Positions 15,055 through 22,678 of a DNA stretch of 64,000 nucleotides are shown here, piece by piece (position 1 is the stretch's first letter; each line of letters starts with the position of its first letter). Made by a program: the position numbers and the translations under genes. The stretch comes from a virus. The notes beneath the pieces are model-generated. The model was not told where the DNA came from. It was given only the letters and a program-made list of their open reading frames with translations, and did no database searches. The stretch is taken from IMG/VR virus record IMGVR_UViG_3300020178_000002, positions 1 to 64,000 of that record; one strand, 5' to 3'.

Positions 15055-15303
15055 ATGAATAGAACAAAGATGGTTTGGGCTGCTCTTGCACTTTTTTCAC
15101 TTGGCACAATGATTATGCAACAAGTAAAGATTGTAAAGCAAAGCCGACAAATTAACATCTTGCAGTCTATGGTAGCTACTCAAAATGGCAATATTTCAAG
15201 CCAGCATGAGAGCATTAATAGACTTCAAGAGCAGAACATCTCTCTACAAGATGATTTAAATTCTTGTGAGGAATCTGCTATTCAACTTAATTTTAAACGT
15301 TAA
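15055..15303 (+). CDS. Small membrane-anchored coiled-coil protein (spanin-like?)
   Basis: An 82-residue protein with an N-terminal transmembrane helix (residues about 6-22, MVWAALALFSLGTMIMQ) and a periplasmic-looking coiled coil (QINILQSMVATQNGNISSQH, INRLQEQNISLQDDLNSCEE). This matches the topology of inner-membrane spanins of Gram-negative phages, but no outer-membrane lipoprotein partner is evident nearby, so it is only a possibility. AAAGG precedes the ATG, and CTATAAAC lies 20-27 bases before it. Confidence 0.55.
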   Translation: MNRTKMVWAALALFSLGTMIMQQVKIVKQSRQINILQSMVATQNGNISSQHESINRLQEQNISLQDDLNSCEESAIQLNFKR

Positions 15304-15337
15304 TTTAAAAGTTGATGCCTTGAGCCAATAGGCTCTT

Positions 15338-15374
15338 AGCCCTGCTTTCCATTTGGGAAGTGGGGCTTTTTTTT
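15338..15374. terminator. Rho-independent terminator between convergent genes
   Basis: AGCCC (15338-15342) and CTTTCC pair with GGGAAG and GGGCT (to about 15366), followed by eight T. An extra GAGCC/GGCTC stem lies at 15322-15335 just upstream. The T-run reaches the stop codon of the converging minus-strand gene. Confidence 0.8.
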
Positions 15375-15714
15375 ATCCTCTAACAATGACTTTTAAATGA
15401 GCCACACCTCTTTTAGAGCCATTTTGGATAACAAGGTCATCAACTTTCGTAGAGATCACTTCAAAGTCAGTGAGGTTTCTGGCTTTTAGTTTTGCTTGGA
15501 CTTGTTCAATCACCTCATCACCACAAATATGGACATTACTGCTGTTCTCCAAATCTTTGAGGTTGATATTAAAGGGTACAGAAAGTCGGAGAACCATATT
15601 GAACCCATCTACTTCGTAATTTGAATCTAAGAAGTCTGGGTCTTGAATTAGAGATGTCAGTCTCTTTAAGTTATTTCGGGGGGTGCTCATAAGTTTTTTG
15701 ATATATCTGATCAT
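15373..15714 (-). CDS. Hypothetical protein
   Basis: A 113-residue product starting MIRYIKKLMSTPRNNLKRLT, with a basic N-terminal helix then an alternating beta/alpha region (VDGFNMVLRLSVPFNINLKD, FEVISTKVDDLVIQNGSKRG). AAAGGAG precedes the ATG, and CATATAAA further upstream is a plausible -10. I do not recognise it. Confidence 0.55.
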   Translation of the reverse strand: MIRYIKKLMSTPRNNLKRLTSLIQDPDFLDSNYEVDGFNMVLRLSVPFNINLKDLENSSNVHICGDEVIEQVQAKLKARNLTDFEVISTKVDDLVIQNGSKRGVAHLKVIVRG

Positions 15715-15919
15715 TTTAATCTCCTTTTAATTTTTAAAGTATTTTCCCTTTTTATATGATCAGAAACCTAACTTCATAACTTATTCTTACCTCTCGCTAG
15801 TCTTTTATACAGGATATAGAGCAGATCACATAGAAAGAGATCATTGCATACAGGCCAGGAGTTATCTAATAAGCTGTTTATAATCAGCCCTCTTTTGACA
15901 AAGACACAAGGAGGGTAAA
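15715..15919. promoter_or_regulatory. 205-bp divergent control region with ribosome-site hairpin
   Basis: No convincing ORF lies here. Reading minus, TGATCATATAAAAAG offers a -10-like core for the 15714 gene. Reading plus, TTTATAATC (15878-15886) is a good -10 for the intein-bearing gene. CCCTCTTT (15888-15895) pairs over eight positions, one G-U, with AAGGAGGG (15908-15915), its ribosome site. Confidence 0.55.
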
Positions 15920-16420
15920 ATGGCTGTAGCTTTTAAAAGAAACCAAATACTAGGCAGGGGAGACTTAGATATCTTCCTCACTAATTCAAATGGCAATGTC
16001 TCAAATGCTGCCGAGATTACTTATGCCCTTTACTTTGTAGAGCCTGGACCACCAGAAGCAGATGTTCTTATCGGTGATCCACAGCGTATTCCAGAGAACC
16101 CATCTGTTGGGGAATACTATGCTTCTGTTAGGATTCCTACAACAGCTACTTATGGTAGATACAGGATAAGGTGGACTCTTAAAGAGTTTGTTAATAGTAA
16201 CTCACAGACAGTAGTACAAGAGTTTGGTGTTGTTGCAGAAAATGCTGTTTTGGGTCTTCAGCTTACAGAAGCTCAGAAGTCTATGGTCTATAAGTTGCGT
16301 ATGCTTTTAAGAGATCAGTGTCTTGCTGGAGAAGAACTCGTCACTGTTGATGCTGACGGTGAAAAGATCACACTCCCTATCGAAGAACTATATGACATCA
16401 TAGGAGATGGAAATGCTTGA
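15920..16420 (+). CDS. Virion-like protein, N-extein plus N-terminal half of a split intein
   Basis: The first 133 residues are the N-terminal part of a virion-like protein: a beta domain (ITYALYFVEPGPPEADVL, VGEYYASVRIPTTATYGRYR) then the helical start VYKLRMLLRDQ. At residue 134 (codon 16319-16321) the sequence changes to CLAGEELVTVDADGEKITLP, an intein block A with catalytic Cys1, and the frame stops 33 residues later. The continuation is in the 17279 gene. The predicted spliced product joins RDQ to CPDKYYHFRPP. The very short N-intein (33 residues) is the atypical split type. A nuclease gene overlaps its stop. Confidence 0.8.
   Translation: MAVAFKRNQILGRGDLDIFLTNSNGNVSNAAEITYALYFVEPGPPEADVLIGDPQRIPENPSVGEYYASVRIPTTATYGRYRIRWTLKEFVNSNSQTVVQEFGVVAENAVLGLQLTEAQKSMVYKLRMLLRDQCLAGEELVTVDADGEKITLPIEELYDIIGDGNA
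16319..16417 (+). other. Split intein 1, N-terminal part (IntN, 33 residues)
   Basis: Begins with Cys1 (CLAGEEL) and carries only block A. It is homologous to the first 33 residues of the contiguous intein 2 (both contain GEKxxLxIEELxxII). The histidine-containing block B, and blocks F and G, are in the 17279 ORF. Confidence 0.8.
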
Positions 16421-17282
16421 AGAACTGCTAGTTAAGTTTGACCTCACAATAGAGCAACTGAACAAAAAAGGTCGAGTAGCTAAAGAGATTGTAGAAAAGC
16501 GTTCTGCTCTTGTTTCACATCTCCATAAGCAAGGGTTCTCTTGGAAAGAGATGACCGAAATCACAGGTCTTTCCAACGGGTCTATTCAGAGGCTGACCAA
16601 AGCGAAAGGCTGTAAAGCTGTTCAAGACAAACGCAAGAAGTTAGGTGCTAACGCTGGTCGATCCACCAAAGGTATGGATAGGTCTGAGCAACTAAAAAAA
16701 CAATGGGCTAAAGGAGACTTTGATTTCCATCGGGGGAGAGTTCGACCACAACATGAGCGTGATAAACTTAAAAAGGCTTGGGAAGATCCCAAACTTAGAT
16801 TGTTAGCCTCCGAGAACGCTAAGAAGTATGTGTGGGGAAATTCAGATGTGAAACAGAAGCTCATGGACTTTCACCACGATCCCGAAGAAAGAGCAAGGAG
16901 ATCGAACGCTCAAGCGATTAGGATGAAAGAGAACCCGACACCTTACCTTAGAGGCAAAACCTCAATAGAGGCTACACCTAAAGGTACTAAAGATGAGGTT
17001 CGTGTTCGCTCAAGCTATGAAGCAAAGACAATCTCCATCTTAGAGTCCGACCCTAATGTCAAAAGCTATACCTATGAGCCAATATACAAAGTTGCTGGAA
17101 GAACAATACTCCCCGACTTTGTTGTCCACTATCAAGATGGATCTACTACTCTTGTTGAAGTTAAACCACAATGGGCTTTAAACCGAGAAGATGTTATCGC
17201 CAGGTTAGCCCTATCTCAAAAAGTTGCTGATGATAATGGTTGGTCTTACCAAACATGGACTGAAAAGGAGTTGGGACTATGA
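16413..17282 (+). CDS. PD-(D/E)xK homing-type nuclease inserted in the split intein
   Basis: I take ATG at 16413 (289 residues), six bases after AGGAG; the ATG at 16407 touches the ribosome site. An N-terminal helix-turn-helix-like segment (GFSWKEMTEITGLSNGSIQR) is followed by basic NUMOD-like helices (RGRVRPQHERDKLKKAWEDP) and a C-terminal nuclease domain with E in YEAKTISILES, D in ILPDFVVHY and ExK in LVEVKPQ, the layout of TnsA-like PD-(D/E)xK enzymes. It overlaps IntN by eight bases and IntC by four (ATGA), so the three ORFs are translationally coupled. Likely role: homing of the intein locus. Confidence 0.75.
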   Translation: MLEELLVKFDLTIEQLNKKGRVAKEIVEKRSALVSHLHKQGFSWKEMTEITGLSNGSIQRLTKAKGCKAVQDKRKKLGANAGRSTKGMDRSEQLKKQWAKGDFDFHRGRVRPQHERDKLKKAWEDPKLRLLASENAKKYVWGNSDVKQKLMDFHHDPEERARRSNAQAIRMKENPTPYLRGKTSIEATPKGTKDEVRVRSSYEAKTISILESDPNVKSYTYEPIYKVAGRTILPDFVVHYQDGSTTLVEVKPQWALNREDVIARLALSQKVADDNGWSYQTWTEKELGL

Positions 17283-17665
17283 CATCTCAAGAACAAGCAC
17301 AGAAGATTAAAGACGCTTTCAAAAAAAGGAAGCTATCAATCAAATCTATGGACACTCAAGGTGATTTCTCTTGGAAGCAAATCTCTAAAGCTCATAAGAA
17401 CCCGACACCTATTGAACCCATTTATAAAATCACCACAGAGCAAGGTAAACATCTCACTATCACAGGTGGACACCGAGTCTATATGTCTCCTAACCTTTGT
17501 GTTCCAGCAGAGGAGCTGTCCGTAGGACTTAGCTTACAGACATCACAAGGAGCAACTAAGATTTCCAATATCGAGGTCATCGAAAACAGACCCTTTATGT
17601 TCGACCTTACTGTTGAGGAGAACCATAACCTTGTACTCGAAGGTTCTGATGTGGTCGTTCATAAC
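17279..17665 (+). other. Split intein 1, C-terminal part (IntC, 129 residues)
   Basis: Runs from the ATG of the 17279 ORF to the terminal HN before Cys130. Block B is HLTITGGHRVYM (T and H of TxxH), block F is FMFDLTVEENHNLVLEG and block G is VVVHN followed by C. All residues needed for trans-splicing with IntN are visible. Confidence 0.8.
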
Positions 17666-18670
17666 TGCCCAGACAAGTATTACCATTTTAGGCCACCAGA
17701 GCATGAGGCTAACATCGGTTCTTATAATCAAGTCTTTGGTCAAGTTTGGGAAGATGAAGAGTTTCTTGAGTACCTTGAGCGAGCACTCGACTGGTGGAAC
17801 ATGCAACCGCCAGAGACAGAGGATCTTCACACATTAGATCAGCTTGTTGCTCAGAAGCCTGCATGGAGAACACCTATTTTACAGGGTGCTATTCAGTTTG
17901 CAGCAATGGCATTACAGGCAAATTGGATTGTAGATGAATTCTCGGTTAGAGGAGATACTGACTTGGAGGTTTTACTTCCTAGTGGAGAAAAGGTCAAGCT
18001 CACTATTGAGGAGCTACATGAGATTATAAAAGAGGAGCGTATGATGGATAATTTGACCAAACAAGCAATCAAACAGGCTTTCTTACAAGGAGAGCTTAAG
18101 GTTCTTTCCGTTGATAATGAAACCAGCCAAGTAGGCTACCAAGTGATTTCTGATGTGATGAAGCACCATACTCCACATAAAAAGATACTAAAAGTAGAAC
18201 TCGATAATGGGCAGTTCGTTATTGCTACTCAAGACCATTCCCTCTTCACCATTGAAGAGGGCAAGATCAAATCCATTGAAACAGAAAACTTTTCTGTTGG
18301 AGACACCCTCGCTATCGTTGAGGGTGGTGAAGTTAAAGGGTGTATTATCACTAACATCTCTCAAGAGGAAGACTGTGAATACACTTATGATCTTTGTGTG
18401 CCTATAAACGAGAACTTCGTACTTGCTAATGGCATACTAGCACACAACTCATACTCTATTGGAGGTATTTCTCTCGACATAGACAGGTCTAGTAAGTACG
18501 AGGGTTTGAAATCCTCAGCAGAGCAGATGTGGTCTACTTCTGTAGAAGCCAAGGCTAGAACAACAAAGTTCATAAGGGGTTTGAGGCAACCGAAATATGG
18601 TGTGGGAATAAGATCGAGTTTTGGGCCTGCGGTGGGTCGTGGTGTATTGAGTCCGAGAAACTTTATTTGA
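17279..18670 (+). CDS. IntC, central extein, second intein and C-extein of the virion-like protein
   Basis: A 463-residue ORF read as four parts: IntC (1-129); extein (130-221, CPDKYYHFRPPEHEANIGSY ... NWIVDEF); a contiguous 169-residue intein (222-390) starting Ser1 SVRGDTDLEVLLPSGE and ending ILAHN before Ser; and C-extein (391-463, SYSIGGISLDIDRSSKY ... RGLRQPKYGVG). After both splicing events the mature protein would be about 298 residues (133+92+73). The extein segments interrupted (YHFRPP, SIGGISLDI) look conserved, as is usual for intein sites. The mature function is unknown; a structural role is inferred from style. The ATG overlaps the nuclease stop. Confidence 0.8.
   Translation: MTSQEQAQKIKDAFKKRKLSIKSMDTQGDFSWKQISKAHKNPTPIEPIYKITTEQGKHLTITGGHRVYMSPNLCVPAEELSVGLSLQTSQGATKISNIEVIENRPFMFDLTVEENHNLVLEGSDVVVHNCPDKYYHFRPPEHEANIGSYNQVFGQVWEDEEFLEYLERALDWWNMQPPETEDLHTLDQLVAQKPAWRTPILQGAIQFAAMALQANWIVDEFSVRGDTDLEVLLPSGEKVKLTIEELHEIIKEERMMDNLTKQAIKQAFLQGELKVLSVDNETSQVGYQVISDVMKHHTPHKKILKVELDNGQFVIATQDHSLFTIEEGKIKSIETENFSVGDTLAIVEGGEVKGCIITNISQEEDCEYTYDLCVPINENFVLANGILAHNSYSIGGISLDIDRSSKYEGLKSSAEQMWSTSVEAKARTTKFIRGLRQPKYGVGIRSSFGPAVGRGVLSPRNFI
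17942..18448 (+). other. Intein 2, contiguous mini-intein (169 residues)
   Basis: Block A SVRGDTDLEV with Ser1; block B QFVIATQDHSLFT (TxxH); block F EYTYDLCVPINENFVLANG; block G ILAHN then Ser+1. It has no endonuclease domain. Within it, GAGGAG (18032-18037) and ATG ATG (18041) mark the point that corresponds to the split in intein 1. Confidence 0.85.
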
Positions 18671-18775
18671 ACCCTATGTAGGCAGAGGAGTATTGAGGTA
18701 AGCAACGAAAGTATGGTGTTGGTATCTGTACTTTGAGTGAGTACTTTGAACCCTATGTGGGCAGAGGGGTGAGAA
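18581..18775 (+). repeat. Two decayed copies of the C-extein 3' end
   Basis: Copy 1 (from 18581) encodes LRQPKYGVGI and, in another frame, EPYVGRGVLR. Copy 2 (from 18693) encodes, in yet another frame, RKYGVGICTLSEYFEPYVGRG then VRKKS and a stop. GAACCCTATGT followed by GGGCAGAGG-like sequence occurs in both, at about 18669 and 18750. This looks like an imperfect duplication left by recombination near a homing nuclease. The ancestral C-terminus may have been the copy 2 version. Confidence 0.55.
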
Positions 18776-18805
18776 AAAAATCTTGACCACTTGCTTGCTT
18801 TTCAT

Positions 18806-18844
18806 ATAAGTTAATCTCAACTCAAGAATAAAGGATTAACTTAT
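18806..18844 (+). promoter_or_regulatory. Leader hairpin reaching the start codon of the 18843 gene
   Basis: ATAAGTTAATC (18806-18816) pairs perfectly over 11 bp with GATTAACTTAT (18834-18844), which includes the first two bases of the start codon and abuts the AAAGG ribosome site. CATATAAG (18803-18810), a -10-like sequence also seen before uvsE, overlaps the 5' arm. Confidence 0.6.
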
Positions 18845-20117
18845 GGCTACTTGCCCTCACTGTAAAAGAGATTTCAAAACAGCAATAATTAGTGGTAGAC
18901 ACCGCAAGGTGTGTTGGCCAGATTGGAAGCCCCAACCAATTACACCATGTATCTGTGGACATGAATCCACATCAAACACACAGATGAAAAGACATAAGAA
19001 AGAATGCGAGGTATGGCAAGGTCGAGATAAGAAAGCGATCTCAAAGTTCAGACGCAAACAAACGATGAAGAATCGTTATGGGGTTGAGAATCCAGCCCAT
19101 AGCAAAGAGTCTGTAGAGAAGCGTAAACAGACTAACCTCAAGCGTTATGGTGCAGAGAACCCTTTCTCAAAGGAGAGTAGCCTTTTTGAAAAGGTGCAAG
19201 ATGCTCTTGATGGTAAGCGACCAGTCTTAAAGGGTAAGGATAACCCTTTTGCTTGGGAGAGCGTACAGGATAAGATCAAGCAGACGAACCTTGAGAGATA
19301 TGGTGTGGTCAACCCTCAACAGAATGATGTGGTCAAGGCTAAGACAGAGGCTACTAATCTTGAGAGGTATGGTGGAACGCTATTGGGATCACCAGAGCTT
19401 AGGGCTAAGATTGAGGCAACGAATATAGAGCGTTATGGTGTGCCTATCCCTAGCATGAGTAAAGAAGTCATGGATAGGGTTGTAGCGACTAATATGGAGC
19501 GATATGGTGTACCTTATACGAGTGCAGTGGGGGAGTTTAGACAGAAGCAACTCAAGACGATGATTGAGAACTATGGAAGCCACTACTTTGCGTCTGAGCA
19601 AGGCAAGGGGGAGATTAGGGCTACGATGGTGGATCGTTATGGTGTTGAGTTTCCTGGTGCTATTGATGGTCATTGGGATAAGGTGCAAGAGACATTGAAA
19701 GATAGGTATGGTGTGGAGTTCCCTATCTTGCTTATGAATCAGAAAGAGATGAACAAGTTTGAGTCAAGGGTAGCCTCATATAGCGACTCGCTCACCTTTA
19801 CAGGTAATGGTGCATATTGGAGATTTCTTCCAAGCAAGAAGAACTTTGATGGCTCGATTGGTGGCTACAAGAATCCAGACTTTGTAGTTTGTGTGAGTGA
19901 TGATCCCGAACATCCTTACATGGGTGCCACAAAGGTAGTGGAGTGTTTTGGTCAGTATTGGCACTCACAAGCGTTAACAGGGATGAGTAAAGAGGAGCAT
20001 GAGCGTAATACGATAGAGGCTTATGCGGAGGTAGGGCTTGATTGCCTTGTGATTTGGGAGGGAGACATTCGTTCAGATGAGGGTTCAGTGATTGAGAAGG
20101 TGGAGAGGTTCTGCTAG
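18843..20117 (+). CDS. Vsr-like (EDxHD-type) homing endonuclease
   Basis: A 424-residue protein. The N-terminus has two zinc-finger-like clusters (CPHCKRDF...H...C and CICGHES...H...C). The middle is a series of about eight 20-25-residue units sharing TNLERYGVxNP, a DNA-reading repeat found in phage homing nucleases. The C-terminal domain is Vsr-like: FESRVASY, KNPDFVVCVSDDPEHPYMG, KVVECFGQYWHS, ERNTIEAYAEVGLDCLVIWE. Nucleases of this type accompany 'fractured' genes with split inteins, which fits its position next to the intein locus. It may be the nuclease of intein 2, or a free-standing one. Confidence 0.8.
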   Translation: MATCPHCKRDFKTAIISGRHRKVCWPDWKPQPITPCICGHESTSNTQMKRHKKECEVWQGRDKKAISKFRRKQTMKNRYGVENPAHSKESVEKRKQTNLKRYGAENPFSKESSLFEKVQDALDGKRPVLKGKDNPFAWESVQDKIKQTNLERYGVVNPQQNDVVKAKTEATNLERYGGTLLGSPELRAKIEATNIERYGVPIPSMSKEVMDRVVATNMERYGVPYTSAVGEFRQKQLKTMIENYGSHYFASEQGKGEIRATMVDRYGVEFPGAIDGHWDKVQETLKDRYGVEFPILLMNQKEMNKFESRVASYSDSLTFTGNGAYWRFLPSKKNFDGSIGGYKNPDFVVCVSDDPEHPYMGATKVVECFGQYWHSQALTGMSKEEHERNTIEAYAEVGLDCLVIWEGDIRSDEGSVIEKVERFC

Positions 20118-20121
20118 TCAG

Positions 20122-20199
20122 ATGCTTGATGAGCTTCAGAGAGAAATAGATTCTCTAAAGAGAGACCTAAATAAAAAACCCCCCCCAGAATCCTATTGA
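20122..20199 (+). CDS. Possible 25-residue leader peptide
   Basis: ATG at 20122, four bases after the upstream stop, opens MLDELQREIDSLKRDLNKKP and ends PPESY, with TGA being part of the TTGATAAG element. The peptide looks like a heptad coiled coil, and the C-run encodes its prolines. No ribosome site is obvious, so translation would need re-initiation. The ORF may be chance. Confidence 0.2.
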   Translation: MLDELQREIDSLKRDLNKKPPPESY

Positions 20200-20238
20200 T
20201 AAGAGGTGTATTACAATAACTATTATTAAAAGGATTTT
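20179..20238 (+). promoter_or_regulatory. C-tract/TTGATAAG leader hairpin before the 20241 gene
   Basis: An eight-C run (20179-20186) leads to AGAATCCT (20187-20194), complementary (one G-U) to AGGATTTT (20231-20238) holding the AAAAGGA ribosome site. TTGATAAG is at 20196-20203, and TATTG/CAATA forms a nested stem. Confidence 0.55.
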
Positions 20239-20240
20239 AT

Positions 20241-21185
20241 ATGAACATTTCTAAAAATCATTTATCTGAGGCATTCCCCCTTGAAGGTCAAAACCCATTA
20301 AAATGTGAGCCATTGGCTTTTAGAGGAACTGTTGAGGATATTGACTTTGAAGAAAGTGACTTTGAAGGTATTACTGCGTTAAACACTTATTATAAAGGTG
20401 TGCATTTTAAAGGTTGTACTTTCAATCTTACTTCTTTTTTCAAGTTTGTGGACTGCACTTTCACTGATGTTTCTTTTAAATACATCAGTGAAGAACGCTA
20501 TAAGAAAGATAATGAAGAAGATAGGAGAAGTCTCTTTATCAACTGCAAGTTTGTAAACACAACTTTTAAAAAAGTAAGTCTGGCTGGTGTAAGATTTGAT
20601 AATTGCAGTTTAGAGAACATCGCAATCATATCTTCATGTTTTGAAGCAGTTGATTTTGAGACTTCAACCTTAAAGAATGTGAAGTTTGTAAGCTGTTTTG
20701 TTAAGAACCTCTTGGTTTCAAGTGGAGAAAAAGTTTCTTTTGTTGCCTGTAAGACTACTGCAAACAAACATAAGCCAGCCACAATTGAGTTTCTAAATAC
20801 ACGAAGCAATTCTAAACAGAAGATTGTTAGCCCTAAGTTAGAGCTGCTGGATGCAACAGATAACCAAAGCCATGTCTTTGCAGGGAAGGGTGCATATAAC
20901 CAATATGTTGCTTTTCAGCAACATAGGACATATTCTTATTTTTATGCAACTACCTTAAAAAGATTATATGAGAAAGCCAGATTAGCCGCCCCACAGGGGT
21001 TACATCTTCACGAAAAACTAAAACTTCTTGATGAGAAAGACGCAAGGGAAAAGAAAGCCTTTCGGAAGAAGCTGAGAAAAAATATTCTTGGGCTTATCCT
21101 TATTGGACTTAGTTCCTATCTTCTATATTCAAATCAAGAAGCTGTTCTTCAGTCTATTGAATACCTTAAAAACCTTAGCTTCTAA
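20241..21185 (+). CDS. Pentapeptide-like beta-helix protein with C-terminal membrane helix
   Basis: A 314-residue protein. Residues about 30-165 contain diverged pentapeptide-type repeats with phenylalanine or cysteine at the inward positions (VHFKGCTFNLTSF, RFDNCSLENIAII, VKFVSCFVKN). Then comes a charged helical region, and a hydrophobic segment near residues 285-300 (ILGLILIGLSSYLLYS) that may anchor the C-terminus in the membrane. The AAAAGGA ribosome site is in a leader hairpin. A strong terminator follows. Confidence 0.6.
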   Translation: MNISKNHLSEAFPLEGQNPLKCEPLAFRGTVEDIDFEESDFEGITALNTYYKGVHFKGCTFNLTSFFKFVDCTFTDVSFKYISEERYKKDNEEDRRSLFINCKFVNTTFKKVSLAGVRFDNCSLENIAIISSCFEAVDFETSTLKNVKFVSCFVKNLLVSSGEKVSFVACKTTANKHKPATIEFLNTRSNSKQKIVSPKLELLDATDNQSHVFAGKGAYNQYVAFQQHRTYSYFYATTLKRLYEKARLAAPQGLHLHEKLKLLDEKDAREKKAFRKKLRKNILGLILIGLSSYLLYSNQEAVLQSIEYLKNLSF

Positions 21186-21223
21186 GAAAAGCTGTTGCTT
21201 TAACCTGACTTTCTTCTACTATT

Positions 21224-21262
21224 AGGCACATACTCCATCTTTGGGGTGTGTGCCTTTTTTTG
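21224..21262 (+). terminator. Rho-independent terminator
   Basis: AGGCACATACTCC (21224-21236) pairs with GGGGTGTGTGCCT (21243-21255), with a six-base loop, followed by a T-run. Confidence 0.85.
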
Positions 21263-21304
21263 TCTTTATATATTTTTTTAGATAAGTATATCAAGGAGAA
21301 GAAA

Positions 21305-21733
21305 ATGAAAATAAACAATAAGATAGAAAACCTTGAGAATCGCATCGCCAAGCTAGAGGTTCAAAGTGCCCTCAACGATCCTTTCCTCAAAATTATAGGA
21401 CCTACTGACCCAGAAGCAATCGCAGATTACCTTGAGTTTAATTCTAGGGGGGTTGCTTATATTGAGGATGATAGGTTATTCGCTAGTAAAATCATGAAGC
21501 GACCTCAGCTCATTCTTGATGAGTTGATTTTGATTGAGTGGAGAAAAATGGGCTATGGTGGTAGGGCTGGAGAGAGAAATGAGTTCGGTGAGGTCATGTA
21601 TGATGAGATGGATGATTGGGTGGCTTCTGGTGCTCGTAAAAGGTATGAAAAATACAAGAGGTCTAAGCTCATTGTGAAGCAAGTAGTGTCACCAAGAACG
21701 GGTAAGAATGGTTGGGTTTTAACTCTGAAATAA
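21305..21733 (+). CDS. Small protein with N-terminal LENRIAKLE motif
   Basis: ATG at 21305 (142 residues, MKINNKIENLENRIAKLEVQ) is preferred over the in-frame TTG at 21248, which lies in the terminator; AAGGAG precedes it. After the N-terminal motif shared with four to five neighbours, the body is a soluble basic domain with aromatic-rich segments (LIEWRKMGYGGRAGERNEFG, SPRTGKNGWVLTLK). Function unknown. TTAGATAAG at 21278 may be the promoter core. Confidence 0.6.
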   Translation: MKINNKIENLENRIAKLEVQSALNDPFLKIIGPTDPEAIADYLEFNSRGVAYIEDDRLFASKIMKRPQLILDELILIEWRKMGYGGRAGERNEFGEVMYDEMDDWVASGARKRYEKYKRSKLIVKQVVSPRTGKNGWVLTLK

Positions 21734-21787
21734 TAGTTCGCTTATATTGCTTCTTCAACAAACCATTGTAAAAAAAAGAGGGTCTGT

Positions 21788-22612
21788 ATGAGAAAGCTAG
21801 CATCCGATATTCGCAGTCTTGAACTGAGGATAGCCAAACTAGAGAAAATAAAAGACAAGGCATCTTATGTCAGTAAGTTAAAGGACAAGATTGCAGATGC
21901 TTATGTTGCCTTTAAGAGAAAAGTGCCTGGTAAGAGTGAAGTCAGATCAATGGTTAAAGAAGTTTTATCAAACCTTGAGTCTGACATTAACAGTTATTCT
22001 TATAGTTCGATGGAGTCAACTATATCTCTTAAAGGAGAATCTGTTTTCTTTAACATTGTTTTTGAAACTAGTTCTGGGATTAAGGAATTGAATTTTAGTC
22101 TTAGGGATAGAGAAGACATCCTTTCAGTTCGGGAGCTTAATCTTAAGGAAACGACTTCAGCAAATGTTAGACCACTTAGGCATATAAGAGCTGTCATACA
22201 CAGACATCTTTATTATGGTAATCCCTTATTTTGGGGGTTATTAAAAGGAGACCTCACTAGTTTGATTGATGATTTGGATTCGAAGACTAGAAAAGATTTT
22301 GAGCAGAAGTTCTGGAAAGACCTTGAGCGTAAGTCTTCAGTGGCAGCTAAAATTTTAAAAATAATTGCTGCTGTTGGTATGGGTGGGTTGCTTGTAAAGC
22401 TTGTTATGGCAGTTTTCGGACTAAGTTTGTGGAATTTAATTGGCTGGTCAGTTTTTGGTCTTTTGATTACAACTCTGGGGGCTCTTGCAACAGCTATGTG
22501 GGAACATATAGGACAAGCTAATAAGAGGGCTTCAAGAAAAGACAGGAAAAAATTAGAGTCTTTTCTTTTTGACCTGTCTTGGTATGGCCTTGAGGCTCTT
22601 TTGGGGATCTGA
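21788..22612 (+). CDS. Membrane protein with N-terminal RSLELRIAKLE motif
   Basis: A 274-residue protein beginning MRKLASDIRSLELRIAKLEK, the same motif as in the 8966 and 9039 genes. A mixed domain follows (residues 60-180), then two hydrophobic helices around 195-245 (ILKIIAAVGMGGLLVKLVMA, WNLIGWSVFGLLITTLGALA). The domain order matches the 9039 protein. GAGGG lies before the ATG. Probably a member of the same family of membrane-inserting proteins. Confidence 0.65.
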   Translation: MRKLASDIRSLELRIAKLEKIKDKASYVSKLKDKIADAYVAFKRKVPGKSEVRSMVKEVLSNLESDINSYSYSSMESTISLKGESVFFNIVFETSSGIKELNFSLRDREDILSVRELNLKETTSANVRPLRHIRAVIHRHLYYGNPLFWGLLKGDLTSLIDDLDSKTRKDFEQKFWKDLERKSSVAAKILKIIAAVGMGGLLVKLVMAVFGLSLWNLIGWSVFGLLITTLGALATAMWEHIGQANKRASRKDRKKLESFLFDLSWYGLEALLGI

Positions 22613-22621
22613 AAAACTTCT

Positions 22622-22678
22622 ATCTTGCTCTCTTAGTTCTATAATGGGTCTTACTATTTAACTAAAGAGAGGAAGATA
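22622..22678 (+). promoter_or_regulatory. Long leader hairpin of the nuclease-methyltransferase gene
   Basis: ATCTTGCTCTCTTAGTT (22622-22638) pairs along almost its whole length with AACTAAAGAGAGGAAGAT (22660-22677), with one bulge and one mismatch; the 3' arm contains the AGAGAGG ribosome site and ends at the ATG. The loop contains TATAAT (22640-22645), a perfect -10 hexamer. Confidence 0.65.

Noticed and set aside
21248-21304. TTG start at 21248
   Set aside because: It falls in the terminator stem and T-run of the previous unit; ATG at 21305 has AAGGAG and the shared motif follows.
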